From Nelumbo lutea (lineage: Eukaryota > Streptophyta > Magnoliopsida > Proteales > Nelumbonaceae): a stretch of 64,000 nucleotides of DNA. The notes beneath the pieces were generated by a model. It worked only from the letters and a program-made list of their open reading frames with translations. It was not told the DNA's origin and made no database searches. Location: NCBI GenBank assembly GCA_022828595.1, contig JAKGHH010000006.1, positions 15,062,499 to 15,126,498 of the forward strand, given 5' to 3'. Shown piece by piece: positions 1 through 10,427 of this stretch (positions are counted from its first letter, which is position 1; every line of letters starts with the position of its first letter). The translations under genes and the position numbers were made by a program.

Positions 1-494
1 CCCTCTCCTTAGCAAACCCTAAGGAGCCTTTTTAACCTAATCTTTTCACTCTTAGCAAACCCTAGCCGCCCCTAGGTGTTTAATCTCCACCCTCCACCTC
101 TTTTTATCTCAACCACTCATTTTAGGGCTCTCCTTTATAGCTTTTAAACCCTAGGGCGCCACCTATTCTGCTAATCCTCACCATTCAGCCCCTAACCTCC
201 AAATCTTAGCCACCCCCTCCATCTTATATCCCAACCATTCAATATAGGGCACCACCTATTCTTTTAATCTTAACCCTTCAACCCTACATGTTCTAATCTA
301 TACCCTCCATTTTTAGGTGCCTAAATCTTAGCCATACATAATATTGGGTGCCCTCTCCTTCCATTTTCAGACATAGGGTCACCCCAAAACCATCTTAGCC
401 ATCCATTAGAAACCCTAGGACGTCCCTAACTTTGCTAAATCCCAACTGTCGCCCCCCATCTTTCTCTCTATTTCTAGTTGTGTCCACCCTTCTC

Positions 495-504
495 TATAAA
501 AAGG
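495..504 (+). promoter_or_regulatory. TATA box candidate
   Basis: TATAAAAAGG lies in a CT-rich stretch and matches the plant TATA consensus well. It is the only good core-promoter signal in the first kilobase. It probably belongs to the LTR-like region around it; no host gene follows on this strand. Confidence 0.35.
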
Positions 505-566
505 GTCCCAAGGGCCCTATAGAAGGGGTTGATCAATTCACCCAGTTAACAAGGATAAGGATTATT

Positions 567-889
567 GAGGAGTTAAAGGATTGTAGAAGGAGAGGACGCC
601 CAGATCTTGTCAGGAGGGTTTCCTACAAGCTGTTCATCCATTTTGTAACTACCGGCACTAGATCTGACCAATCATTCTTTTTTTCTGTTATTTTTATTTC
701 TGCAATCCTTTAGATTTAATTCTTATTTGTTTCTCTATTTTGCATATCTGAATTCATTCGGTTCAAGGCTAAGGTGTCTCGAGGGGTTCAAGGGTTGTAG
801 AAAGGATGGACGTCTAGTTCATGTCAGGAAGGGTTTCTGCAAGTTGTATGGCCAATCTGCAGATACCGCCACCGGATCCAGATTCGGGA
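567..889 (+). repeat. Diverged direct duplication of a ~110 bp module
   Basis: 567-676 and 781-889 align along their whole length at an offset of about 214 bases: both run from a GAGGxGTT start through a shared TTGTAGAA core and a shared TGTCAGGA stretch to a similar ACCGxCACxxGAT tail. They differ at many positions, so the duplication is old. Two short reading frames cover them and share a few residues, but nothing suggests a real protein. Confidence 0.55.
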
Positions 890-1267
890 TCATTTTTTTA
901 TTTCTTTTATTTCCTTTGTTGATTCCCATACTTTATTAAATTTTGATTTTTATTTATTGTCTTGTTTAAATTTGAAACATTTAATTTCAGCAATAATTGA
1001 TTTTATTTCATATTTTCTACCATTCCCAATTGCATTCTCTTGTCTGGATCTAAGTAGATATTAATTTTTCACTTGCTTCCATGTGGATACGACCCATTCT
1101 CACCCATTTACTACGTTATTTTTTGTTTGAGAAACGGTAAAAATTATAAATGTTTAAACTGGTGTTCCAAGGTGTTTAACGGTGTGCTTTCGGAAACACC
1201 TAGCCCTTATCTCACTGGGGTGGCGTTAGGCAACGGAAGAAGAACTTTGCGCTCTAGCTCATAATCA

Positions 1268-2662
1268 TATGTAGGATCTCACCACTCTTCCCCGTAGTAA
1301 GTATGTTATAGGATGTAAGTGGGTTTACACAGTCAAGTATTTGCCTGATGGTAGTGTTGAGAGATTGAAGCTCAGTTGGTTGCCAAGGGTTATTCACAGT
1401 TATATGGTATTGACTACACAAAGGCCTTCTCTCCTGTTGCCAAGATTAGTTCTATTCATGTTTTGATCTCCCTTGCTGCTATGTATGATTGGCCCTTGTT
1501 TCAACTTGATATCAAGAATGCATTCTTGCATGGTGATTTTCTTGAGGATGTATATATGGAGCAACCACCCGGGTTTGTTGCCTAGGGTGAGGATGGTAAA
1601 GTGTGTAAGCTCAAGAAAGCTATTTATGGACTTAAATAGTCTCCTCATGCATGGTTTGGAAGGTTTAGTGAAGTAGTGAAAAAGTTTGGCATGAAGCAAT
1701 GTCAAGTCGACCATTCAGTATTTAGTTATGATTCTGATGCTGGGAAGATTTTGTTGGTGGCATATGTGGATGATATTGTTATTACTAGTAGTGATAGGTT
1801 CGGGATTGATAAGTTGAAGATCTTTTTGCATGATCGCTTTCAAACAAAGGATCTTGGCAAACTAAAATATTTCTTAGGGATAAATTTAGCAAGGTCCAAA
1901 CAATGTATTAATTTGTTCCATAGGAAGTATATCCTTGATCTATTGGAGGAGACAGGGTTGTTGGGTGCCAAACCAGCTAAAACACCTATTGAATTAAATG
2001 TTAAGTTGAGTAGTGATACAAGTGAGGAGTTTGAAGATCCAATAAGGTACAGAAGGTTAGTGAGTAAGTTACACTACCTAACTATCACTCGACTAGATAT
2101 TTCATTGACAATTGGTGTGGTGAGTCAATTTATGCAGAATCCCTGGATCCCTCATTGGGATGCAATTCTAAGGATTGTAAGGTACTTTTAAGTTGCTCTA
2201 GGTCATGGTTTGCTATACAAGAGTGGAGGAAAAGTTGAGATAGAATAGTACACCGGTGTTGATTGGGCTGGTTTTGTATCTAACAGAAGGTTGAGTACAA
2301 GTTATTGTACCTTTTTTGGGGTAACTTGGTGACATGGAAGAGTAAGAAACAAACAAGTGGCAAGAAGCAATGCAGAAGCAGAATACAAAGCCATGGCACA
2401 TACAACCTATGAACCAGTGTGGTTGAAGAGCCTTCTATAGGAGATGGGGTACTCAATTGGCACACCAGTGAAGCTTTATTGTGACAACCAAGATGCTGTC
2501 CACATTTCTTCCAATCCAATCTTTCATGAGAGTACAAAACATATAGAAGTTTATTGTCACTTTGTAAGAGAGAAGGTTCTTAGTGGAGTAATAAGTACAT
2601 CTTATGTTAATACAGGAAGCCAATGGGTGGATCTATTCACCAAAGGGTTGAGTTGGGTATGA
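1268..2662 (+). pseudogene. copia RT-RNase H remnant
   Basis: The translation starts in the segment preceding RT (DLTTLP, then GCKWVYTVKYLPDGSVER). It shifts frame at about 1372 and continues VAKGYSQ, QLDIKNAFLHG, and the catalytic AYVDDIVIT around 1770. The RNase H part shows the AEAEYKAMA motif near 2370 and LYCDNQDAV near 2475, then the usual KHIE and a C-terminal DLFTKG. Breaks: a lost base near 1372, in-frame TAG at 1583 and near 1637, TAA at 2189, and frameshifts around 2310-2340. It cannot make a full enzyme. Family assignment is secure from motif order; the lineage is not resolved. Confidence 0.9.
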
Positions 2663-2710
2663 GTGGATTACATATGTAACAAGCCAAGACTATATGATAT
2701 ATACTCTCCA

Positions 2711-2723
2711 GCTTGAGGGGGAG
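2711..2723 (+). other. Polypurine tract of the first copia
   Basis: GCTTGAGGGGGAG directly precedes the LTR start TG. This is the usual copia plus-strand primer position and composition, and it fixes the 5' edge of the LTR. Confidence 0.75.
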
Positions 2724-2991
2724 TGTCAGTGTCGATTAATAAGGGTAGAATGGTCATTTAAGTTTTATTAGTATGGTGATGTGTCTTTGAGCTAGATGAT
2801 GTGTCACATACTTAAGTAAGGGCACAAGAGTCATTTGTAATGAAAAATAGAAAGGTTAATACACATTGGTCGACTGGAGAGAATTTCTCTCTTTAGTTCG
2901 AACTAGATTTCACTCCTCACTCTTCCTTCTTTCCTCTCTTTTCTTTTCTTCCTTCTTTTTCCTTTCTTCTCTAATTAATCTAAAGACAACA
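2724..2991 (+). repeat. 3' LTR of the first copia (268 bp)
   Basis: It begins TGTCAGTGTCG right after the polypurine tract and ends GACAACA, giving TG...CA ends. The second half is strongly pyrimidine-rich (TTCCTTC runs). No second copy of this LTR was seen in the window, which agrees with the element lacking its 5' end. Confidence 0.75.
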
Positions 2992-2994
2992 GGT

Positions 2995-3645
2995 ATACAA
3001 ATCTGAACTTTATCAAAGTTGAACCTGATGAAGTGTGCCTTTGGTGTCAGTTTGGGCAAATTCCTAAGATTCATGGTGGCTCAAAGGGGATTGAGGCCAA
3101 CCCAAAAAAAATCCAGGCCATCTTGGATACTTAGTCTCCTTGGACATATAAGGATCCATGGACCATTGCCTCCCATTCTTCAAAGCATTAGAGAAAGTGA
3201 AAGACTTCTAATGGATAGAAGAGTGCAAGCAAGCCTTCTAGCATCTGAAGCAATACCTAAGTTCTCTGCCCCTACTAATGAAGCCGGACTCAGAAGATCA
3301 ACTGCTATTATACCACATCGCTTGTGATGAAGTGGCCAGTTTGGTTCTCGTGAAAGAAGAAGGTGATGCTTAGAAGTTGATCTAGTGCATTAGAAAAGTG
3401 TCCATTGATGCAGAAACCAAATGCCCAAACCTAGAGAAAGTTGTGCTTGCCTTGGTGACCTCAACCCGCAAGCGTAAACCTTTCTTCCAAGCCCACAACA
3501 TTCCCATTCTCACAAATCAACCCCTAAAGCAAGTACTACAAAAGTCAAAAACCTTAAGATGCTTGATAAAGTGGAGTATAGAGCTAAACAAGTTTGACCT
3601 CAACAATGCTCATCGGCCCGCCATAAAAGCTCAAGCCTTGGAAGA
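2995..3645 (+). pseudogene. gypsy RT tail and RNase H, block A
   Basis: Three-frame reading gives the RT thumb motif KCAFGVSLGKFLRFMV, then GIEANPKKIQAIL, the RNase H opening with PLLMKP and a LLLYHIACDEVASLVLV-like strand, and then NLEKVVLALVTSTRKRKPFF and LTNQPLKQVLQKS. Frameshifts and stops (for example near 3110, 3325 and 3372) split it. Typical gypsy RT-RNase H order is kept. Block B carries the same segment at 19060-19530. Confidence 0.85.
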
Positions 3646-3689
3646 CTACTCCAGAATGCACTTTCTCAACCCTAGATCTAGACAAAGAG

Positions 3690-4085
3690 CCCACCACTTG
3701 GACTATCCACGTCGATGCCTCTTCTAACCAATAAGGGAGCAATGTTGGTCTCCTCCTCCTCGGACCATATGACACCACCCTCAAATACGCCCTAAGATTT
3801 GACTTCAAAACTTCCAAAATGAAGCTGAGTGTGAATCCCTCATCGTCGGACTCTAACAAGCCCAAGAAGTTGGTATGAGGCACATCAAAGTCTTCAATGA
3901 CTCCCAGCTTGTTGTAAACTAGGTCCATGGTAAATTTAAAGCTTGAAAGCCCAATATGGCCAGCTATCTAATGAAGGTTTGAGAGCTCATCACCCCATTT
4001 GAGCACTTCTCCATACAGTAGATACCATGGACGTAAAAGTTTGAGCCAATGCTTTGTCCAAGCTAGTCTGCTCATCACAAGACGA
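3690..4085 (+). pseudogene. gypsy second (archaeal-type) RNase H, block A
   Basis: After a link containing PAIKAQALEDY, the frame reads TWTIHVDASSNQ, followed by GLLLLGPYDTTLKYALRF, then NEAE and an ESLIVGL block, and FNDSQLVV near 3890-3915. These are the D-E-D catalytic blocks of an RNase H fold of the archaeal type, which in plants marks Tat elements. Stop codons at several places disable it. The counterpart in block B lies at 19610-20000. Confidence 0.8.
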
Positions 4086-4229
4086 CCTCAGGGGAACCGT
4101 CCTAGTCGACACCCTAGCTCAGTCAAGCATCGCTGAAGTGACTTTGACGACCTTCCTAGTGTAGTCCCAACCATCCTAGAAAGACTCCATCTAGTACCTC
4201 TAGGACACGACACCCTTCCGCACAACTGA

Positions 4230-4612
4230 ACTAAATCTAGAAAGCCGATACACCGAGCAACTCGGTATTGCATCTTCAGAGGGAACCTTTATCGGAGGTC
4301 ACATACCATGTCATACCTAAAGTGTCTTGCCCCCAATGAAGCTGAGTACATGCTCCAAGAAATACATGAAGGAATCTGTGATGATCACCCCAATGCCCAG
4401 ACTCTTACACACAAATCTCTCCGACAATGGTACTTTTGGCCAACCATGAAGAAAGATGTTGCACAACTCATACAGAAGTGTGACTATTGTCAAAGGCATT
4501 CCAATCTACTCCACCAACTAGTGGTCCCCCTAACACCGATCAATAGTCCTTAACCTTCCGCTTAGTGGGGCATGGACATTGTCGATGCCTTTTCTCCTAC
4601 AGCCAAGGACCC
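4230..4612 (+). pseudogene. gypsy integrase N-terminal zinc-finger region, block A
   Basis: The frame from 4308 reads MSYLKCLAPNEAEYMLQEIH, then H and H, and CDYCQRH: the HHCC zinc-binding domain of retroviral-type integrases, followed by the WGMDIV start of the core. The core itself is missing: sequence jumps at about 4612 to unrelated non-coding DNA. The same break is at about 26330 in block B. Confidence 0.85.
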
Positions 4613-5020
4613 ATGATGAACTCCCTGGCTTGGCTTGGCACAAGAGTAGAGCTAGTTGAGGATCACAACCAGCCCATTAAGGATTTGCCAACCAGCTCCT
4701 ATGTGTCCAAGCACCACTGAGCTCCCCAATTGTTATAAGAGCTCAGAAATGCCTCATCCAGCCCGGCTTAGGAGGACTCCGAGCCATTGAATGGGTGCCC
4801 TCACCCCATTTGAGGACAAGTAAAAGACCTTGGCTGCTCAATGTCTAAGGCCAAGTTAAAGACCTCGGCTGCTCAAAGTCTAAGGCCAAGTTAAAGACCT
4901 AGGCACACTCGAATCCTGAGGTCACCCCTAGATAAGTGCTTGGGGATAGAGGAAAAAGAGTAAGAGTTGGGCAGAAGTAGAAAACACTTCGTTTCATTTA
5001 TCCCAAAAAAAAAAAATTCC
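4613..5020. other. Non-coding joint in block-A gypsy
   Basis: It holds no recognisable domain. Two near-identical ~40 bp units occur at 4830-4900 (AAAGACCT...GGCCAAGTT pattern). Block B has a matching stretch at 26335-26690 with one unit fewer. It lies between the integrase break and the antisense ORF, so it is probably the element's own 3' untranslated DNA. Confidence 0.5.
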
Positions 5021-6600
5021 CTGTCCTCAGGTTGCTCGATAACCTTTCCCTACTCGGTCTAATTTCCTACTTGGGGATGCAAGGGCTGATTGAGAGGTTC
5101 AAGGCTGAGCACTACTTTGGCCACCTCAAGAAGCATCTCAACCACCTTTTGGTAACGCTCGAACCCAAAGACATAGAAGTCAATGGCAAAGTCATCCAGC
5201 TCCTACTCGTACTACGTTAAAGCATGGAAATCCTTGACTTCTCGACTCTTGGCCTCCTCGACAACCAGGCCCCAAGCCGCCTCAACCGCAAGAGCCTTCC
5301 CTCGGCCTACTCTGCGGTAGCCTTGAGTTCGGCCAGCTTCTTCTTCAACTGGCGGGCCTTCTTATCCTTGGCCTTCTTTGTGTCCAGCGCAGCCTTTACG
5401 GCTTATGTCTTACCCTTCAAGGTGTCAATGAATTGAGACACCCCAAACATCTAATTCACCAAATAAATGACCGAACAAGCACCCTGACAACATAGAACAA
5501 ATCAGAAGGCCGAAGCTCGAATGATAAGCTAAATTACCTATATGGCCAACTTGATGGTCGTGCAGCCAACTACCCCGCTCGTTTGCTCCCACAACTCTTT
5601 GGCCACCTCGAAAGCAGGATCCCCTAGTTGATCACCTCACACACCCTCTCTCCAACGAGGGTGTTAGTAAGCTAGTTCGGTCGATAGATTGAACCATGAT
5701 TTTCAAAACCAGACTGGACCGGATGGTCAGACTGAAAAACCAAGAACCGGTGAGTGATTGATTCCATTTTTCCCCAAAACCATTGATTTTGGTCAACAAA
5801 TCAATGACCTGGGCAGTTAACAGTTTGAACGGTTTTTACCATTTTTTTATTTTTTTATTTTTTGTCAGAACGGGACTGTTAGGCCCAGGAACTGGACCCC
5901 TGATTGGTTCAATCTCTGGGTTGATTTTAAAAACCTTGGATTGAACTCTCACCCTCGAGGGTATAGGATCTCGATGGCAATGCAGGATGCGGAGGCCTCA
6001 TCTACCTCTCGGTGTCTGAGTCAACCTCTACCACCTCCTCGTAGAGGCAGTTCAAAGGCCGAGGAGGTACCACACTAGCACTCGACCCCACCAACCACTA
6101 CAAACGCACCCTTGGGGTTGGACGTCGTCTACTACCGATTTTGTACACGCTGGAGGTGATGAAGTCGAGCCGGCTCGGCTCTTTCTCTATCTAACTTCTC
6201 GACTAATTTCAGGCGACCCTCTATCGGTGACATTTTCAAGTCTACAAAAAAGAAATAGTTCATCAATACATCTTGACAAAGCAAAGGCAGAATAGGACAG
6301 TGGTACAAGGTCATTACCATGCCGAGTTAGACACAGTTTGGCACTAATCAGCCGAGCCTCGGACGTGTACTCCATCAAGCTGATCCAAAGATTGGCCATT
6401 TTACCTAATGTCTCCCTCTCCTCATAGGTCAGACACTTGGTCACAAGCGCTTTCACTTTGGTAACCGAGGTTATCAGCTTCAATCTTAGGAGCCAGTCGC
6501 CCTCTAGACTCATGAAGAGGTACTTGCCCTTCCACCTATGGACGGAAGAAGGGCACCCTCCAAAACTTCTTCAGGAATAACAGGGTATGAAACAGGTTGA
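5021..6600 (-). pseudogene. Antisense ORF (aORF) of the Tat gypsy element, block A
   Basis: Read on the minus strand from 6600 downward, pieces show PSSVHRWKGKY-like residues (6510-6560), KALVTKCLTYEERETL (6400-6460), an SAKL motif, then SPIEGRLKLVEKLDRERAE (6150-6230). After the hAT-like insertion at 5695-5938, a lysine/alanine-rich coiled-coil (5290-5420) and a DFAIDFYVFGFERYQKVVE segment (5100-5190) follow. Tat elements are known to carry an antisense ORF of unknown function between pol and the 3' LTR, and the position and composition fit. Several stops and frameshifts break it. Its role is unknown to me. Confidence 0.6.
5695..5938. mobile_element. Short hAT-like MITE, 244 bp
   Basis: Ends are CATGATTTTCAAAA and, inverted, CAAGGTTTTTAAAATC. 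It is flanked by a perfect 8 bp duplication GATTGAAC (5687-5694 and 5939-5946), the size made by hAT transposases. Block B has the same site with one GATTGAAC and no insert (near 30405), an empty-site proof that it moved in after the A/B duplication. It has no coding capacity. Confidence 0.85.
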
Positions 6601-6607
6601 AGGTAGT

Positions 6608-7740
6608 GAGTGAGTATTCTACTGTTGGCGATTGGCAGCATTAGTATGTGGTGGAGAAGAAGTCGAAGAAGAATATCGTTGATTCAACCATATCTCCTGA
6701 TTCCGTAGTAAGCCATGTAAATCATCAATCGTAAGAGAGGAAAAGTCCAAATTTGTGGTGATTGATGTGATGAAAGAATCATAATCAGCGCCAAAAACAT
6801 ATAATGCACATTGAAAAGATCTCAAGGATGTACTGAATCGCTTGAAGCCTGCAACTGATCAGCTGTGTTTTTTACGAGTTTGGATCTAATAGGCACAATG
6901 TTCTAAGCACGTCCAATAATTACTTGAAAATTTTTTTGACACCTGTCCCTTAAAATACCCTCACCCCACCCTTGAAAAAGATTAAAATTCACTTTTGACA
7001 CTTGTCAAAATACTTATCAAGTGTTCATTTAATGTATTTACTTATGTTGTGCTTAATAGATCTTTTCTTGTTTTTTACTTGTTGTGTTTGTTGTGTATTC
7101 TGTTATAGTGGATGATCCCTTCTTGATAGTCATTAATAGAGATCAAAGTTGGAGTATTCTAACCGGTGGAGGGGCATAGGCACTTTCTAAGGCTACGTTT
7201 GGTTTGAAGGAAATGGTAGGGAAAGAAGGTTTTCCTACTTTTTCCTTCAAACCAAACACAACTTAAAGCTTCCCAAACCGAGTGAGAAGTGCGCAATCCA
7301 AATTCCAACAACTTGTCCAACGATATTTTTCGAAGCAATGTTCTAACTTTACCCAGGCTGTATATTGTGGGTTGATATTCTTCTTAGTTGGATTTGTTGG
7401 GATCAGCAACTCCTTTGGGAGGACAAGATGGAGCCATCGACGATTCCTTCTATATCATGAATGTGAAAATTTGGCAAGAATTGTGCATGACATGACAGGT
7501 AGTGGTTGCCGGTAAGCTTAATAGGGAGATAATGTGTTATATTGGACATCACACATTAATAATAGAGGAAGAAAGTGAAAGGAGAGAGTTGTTAAATTGA
7601 GAGGTTGATGTTTGAGTGTTGGACGAGGTTGACTCAAACGCCATTGGTTCCAATACCATATAAGAAACAACAAAAGAGAAGAGAAGAGAGATAAACACAT
7701 AGAAAGAATGGTTCGGTGCTCTTTTATGGAAGCTTTCAAT
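6608..7740 (-). pseudogene. copia gag fragment, block A
   Basis: Minus-strand pieces at 7720-7270 give HSNINLS, then KLTGNHYLSCHAQFLP and HDIEGIVDGS, typical of the N-terminal part of copia Gag. Pieces at 6890-6619 give RSFQCALYVFGADYDSF and TTNLDFSSLTIDDLHGLL, the UBN2-type C-terminal part. About 370 bases between the halves (6905-7270) are inserted or rearranged and include a palindromic element. No zinc knuckle or pol follows; at 6608 the gypsy antisense ORF begins. The fragment is duplicated in block B (31076-31872). Confidence 0.75.
7188..7265. repeat. Palindromic mini-element (Tourist-like?), block A
   Basis: A 78 bp hairpin: GTTTGGTTTGAAGGAAA on the left pairs perfectly with its inverse on the right, and both outer ends read TAAG. 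A TAA on each side could be a 3 bp target duplication as in PIF/Harbinger MITEs. The same insertion sits in block B at 31633-31720, so it predates the duplication. Confidence 0.5.
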
Positions 7741-7911
7741 AGTATTTAGGGTTTTTTATAGTTCAGTCAACTCTTAGGGTGGAGCTAAGATTTTTACGGG
7801 TGGACTGAATCCTATCCGTGGATTGATGGTAAATTCATGGGCAGGATGTGGTTTATAGGGGGGCTATGAGTAGGAGGGGCTGTAATTCAGATTTATGAGG
7901 TGGATTGCAGT
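7741..7911. other. Short spacer between copia gag and hAT-like element
   Basis: No gene is visible. It may contain the leader or LTR end of the copia whose gag lies to its left, because 7618-7660 (minus strand) resembles a TGGTATTGGAACC primer-site neighbourhood. I see no LTR terminus. Confidence 0.3.
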
Positions 7912-8106
7912 TAGGGGTGAGCAAAAAAAATGAAAAACCAAATCGACCAAAACTAAACCGAAAAAGAGGTTAACCAAACCGATTGGTTCGATTTCAGTTT
8001 GATATTCTTAAAAAAACTGATAATTTCGGTTCAGTTTCAGTTAACCATTTAAAAAAACAGCAGTTAACCGAACTAACCGATATATATACAGTAATACATA
8101 TTTATA

Positions 8107-8137
<31 letters not shown>

Positions 8138-9034
8138 TATCTTTTTTTTTTTTTTTGAAAATCAAATAAGCACTTTCGACGGTCTGAGAGACTTTAAGAC
8201 TTTCTCTTTGAAACTTCCAAAGAGAAACTTCGAAAATCGAAAATCAAAATTTTCAAAGAGAAAGTTTCGGCCTCTGTAGAGTGCCAGACTGGAGACTATC
8301 AGTCTCTTAGTCTCAAAAATAGAAAAATTTCAAGCCTTTATCCCTTTCTTCTCTTTTGTCTCGGTGGTTTTCCTTCCACCAGATTCTCAATCTCTCACAG
8401 TCTCACCCACTCAGACTCTCAGTTATTTCTTCCCCAACGTACCGATGGCCTCCAATGCTCTACCCTCCGACCGAATCACCGATGGCCTTCGACAATCAAG
8501 TCACCAACATTCGACACTCCGACCAGGCGACCAACTGTGCCTGTCTCAACTCACTCTTTGTTTTGTGTTCTCTCTCTCATACTCTTCTTCTTCTTCCCCA
8601 ATGGGCCTGACCTACTAACGAGCAAGCCTTCGATCGACGTCTGGCATCTTCTCTCAGATTCAACTTTCACTTTCTCAACCAGCATCTGGCGTCTCCTCTC
8701 AAATATGAAATCTCAATCTCTCATCTCTCACTTGACACTCAGACTCACTGATCTCTCTCAATCTCTTCTCTGCCAGTCTCAGTCACTCATCTCTCACAAT
8801 CTCTCTCTCATCTCTCTCACTCTCAGTTCACAATTGTGTTCACTCTCCAGACCATCGACAGGAAAGGTTTTTCCCCTTTTTTTTAATATTGAGGGCATAA
8901 AAAAAATAGAAAAACTGAACCATGGTTAACCGGTCGACCGATTAACCAGTTGCATCGGTTTGGTTTCGGTTTGGTTAAATTGAAAAACCAAACAGTTTGG
9001 TTCGATCCAGAAAATCACCCCACGGGCACCTCTA
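7912..9034. mobile_element. Non-autonomous hAT-like element, 1123 bp
   Basis: Ends are TAGGGGTGAGC and, inverted, TAGAGGTGCCC, with a perfect 8 bp duplication ATTGCAGT at 7904-7911 and 9035-9042. The subterminal DNA is rich in ACCAAAC/GGTTTGGTT motifs pointing inward from both sides. The core has a TA microsatellite (about 8110-8137) and a CT-rich block (8340-8870) with open frames that look like low-complexity artefacts. No transposase is present. Of the elements in the window with 8 bp duplications this is the only one starting TAG. Confidence 0.8.
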
Positions 9035-9780
9035 ATTGCAGTCCACTTATCCCTAGTATATATGCAATTTCTCTGAGACAGTTTTACACAAATTATGATA
9101 ACAAGTACCCTTCTCCAATTCAGACTTATATCACATGAGTCCCATTCACATCCATTTACCGATATAAGAGTAATGGTAGAACTCTACTGTTAACAAGGGC
9201 AGTTCGGCTAGGCTGTGTTGAGAGTTCAGACCCATTGATCGGGCTTCCAGAATATTGTTCTTAAGTCCGATGCAGAACAAGTGATTGAAGTTATAAACAG
9301 CCATGGAGCCTTTGCCATTCGCCCCACTGTGATGTTGGGCTGCAAATACCCACCAGATTCAAGCCACACCCTAGACAGGCCAACTCTTTGGCCCACCATT
9401 TCGCTCAGCTCATCAAGAACCGTCCTAACACCTAGATGGATGAAGTCTTGAATTTACCAAGAATAATAATAATAAAGGTAACAACCTTATTAATCGTCCT
9501 TGGATAAACCCATCTTCAACGCTCCCTTTGAACTATGAGATCAATTCAACCCACCAAATTGATTAACCAAGTAAACTCTACAGCAGCATGTTACTAGAAC
9601 AAGCATGGTGACTTTGGGAGTCACATCGTCATTCTTAGAATGATTGGGATTGGAGTGCCTTTTAAGCTGCAGTAGAGAAGACAGAAAAACTGCCCGCAAG
9701 TCTAACAGATGAGAGATGTTCCACCTACTTTCACAGAATTCAGCTTGGTTCTATCGGATCTGCCAGAAACATAGACAGAC
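9035..9780. other. Intergenic DNA with a faint RNase H-like trace
   Basis: The plus-strand reading at 9240-9440 gives NIVLKSDAEQVIEVINSHGA and, further on, an ANSLAHHFAQL-like piece, which resembles the end of a plant LINE-type RNase H. It is short and broken. The rest shows nothing recognisable. Similarity to block B resumes near 9780. Confidence 0.3.
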
Positions 9781-10427
9781 CTTTTGCCGCTAAGCCCATT
9801 CTAATTAATTGCGTAGAACACAACGTACCAGCGGGTTGCAACAGTTTGTTTTCTTTTCATAAATGCGGATCTGATGTGGTATGTTTGGCTTTTTATATGG
9901 AGTGATTTAGTAATTGAAGGTCGCTACCAGGGGAAAAATCGTTAAATATAAATTATGTATTGGAGAAAAACATGATCCAGCAAACACCTTATCCAACAAA
10001 AGTGAAACCCCACCAAATATAAAACTACAGAAAAGAATCCAGAACAAGAAACCCAACGCCAACCTTCCATTGAACAACACCAATCTGCCAACAAAAACCA
10101 GTCTAACCAATCTGCCAAAGAAAAGGCAACACCGGCGTCCACCTAAATCCTAAGAAAACTCAATCTTTACCATTTCCCACTAGATTCATATGCATTCCTA
10201 CTAAACTCATACAATTCTTCTCTTTAAACCTAATAGTCTAATACCGTAAAGTAACCAACTGTTCAGGGCTTCAAGCCCGGTGGCATGCTCCCTTGAACCA
10301 TATTTTCCAATTGACATCGTCAACAAATTTTCAAACTTTTTGGTATCCAATGTCCACATTGGAAAAAATGAAGATATTCAAATTTCTTTTGCTTGAGTTA
10401 CCGTAAATGGCAAAAGTAGCAATTTCC
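9781..10427. other. 3' flank of the duplicated FMP32-like gene, block A copy
   Basis: This matches 33340-33925 (downstream of the real gene) closely, including TTGCGTAGAACACAACGTAC and the AAAATCGTTAAATATAAATT stretch. About 80 bases present here (near 9985-10060) are missing from block B. It probably contains 3' UTR and downstream DNA of the ancestral gene. No independent gene is seen. Confidence 0.65.

Larger units (their letters stand above)
1..1265 (+). mobile_element. Probable LTR/leader of an unidentified LTR retrotransposon
   Basis: No coding domain is visible. The first 430 bases are CT-rich, degenerate, and carry several AAACCCTA-like motifs. A TATA box sits at 495-502, and a segment near 1080-1100 reads TGTGGATACGACCC, a phrase I associate with the 3' part of some plant gypsy LTRs. 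A ~110 bp module occurs twice downstream of the TATA box. This order (U3-like, TATA, leader) fits an LTR read left to right, but neither terminus nor a primer-binding site was found. It may instead be unrelated repetitive DNA. The copia fragment begins at 1268, so the region is cut there. Confidence 0.3.
1268..2991 (+). mobile_element. Ty1/copia retrotransposon, 5'-truncated, with 3' LTR
   Basis: This is the 3' third of a copia element: reverse transcriptase, RNase H, polypurine tract and one LTR. Gag, protease, integrase and the 5' LTR are missing, and the sequence begins in the conserved region just before the RT core. The element ends at 2991, where block-A gypsy sequence starts. Without the left end no target-site duplication can be checked. 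Coding decay (stops and frameshifts) marks it as an old, dead copy. Confidence 0.9.
2992..6600 (+). mobile_element. Block A: Tat-type Ty3/gypsy remnant
   Basis: Domains in order: end of RT, RNase H, a second (archaeal-type) RNase H, integrase start, a non-coding joint, and an antisense ORF. Dual RNase H and an antisense ORF downstream of pol are recognised traits of the Tat lineage of plant gypsy elements. Gag, protease, most of RT, the catalytic integrase core and both LTRs are absent. The same joint after the integrase zinc region is present in block B (near 26330), so that deletion came before the A/B duplication. A hAT-like element interrupts the antisense ORF at 5695. Confidence 0.85.

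Noticed and set aside
1..430. AAACCCTA motifs suggesting telomeric repeats
   Set aside because: They are scattered and not in tandem, and occur in a CT-rich LTR-like region. This is far from a telomere array.
8356..8929. Overlapping open frames of 84-130 codons
   Set aside because: They are serine/leucine-rich translations of a CT-rich stretch in a non-autonomous hAT-like element, with no domain and no splice context.
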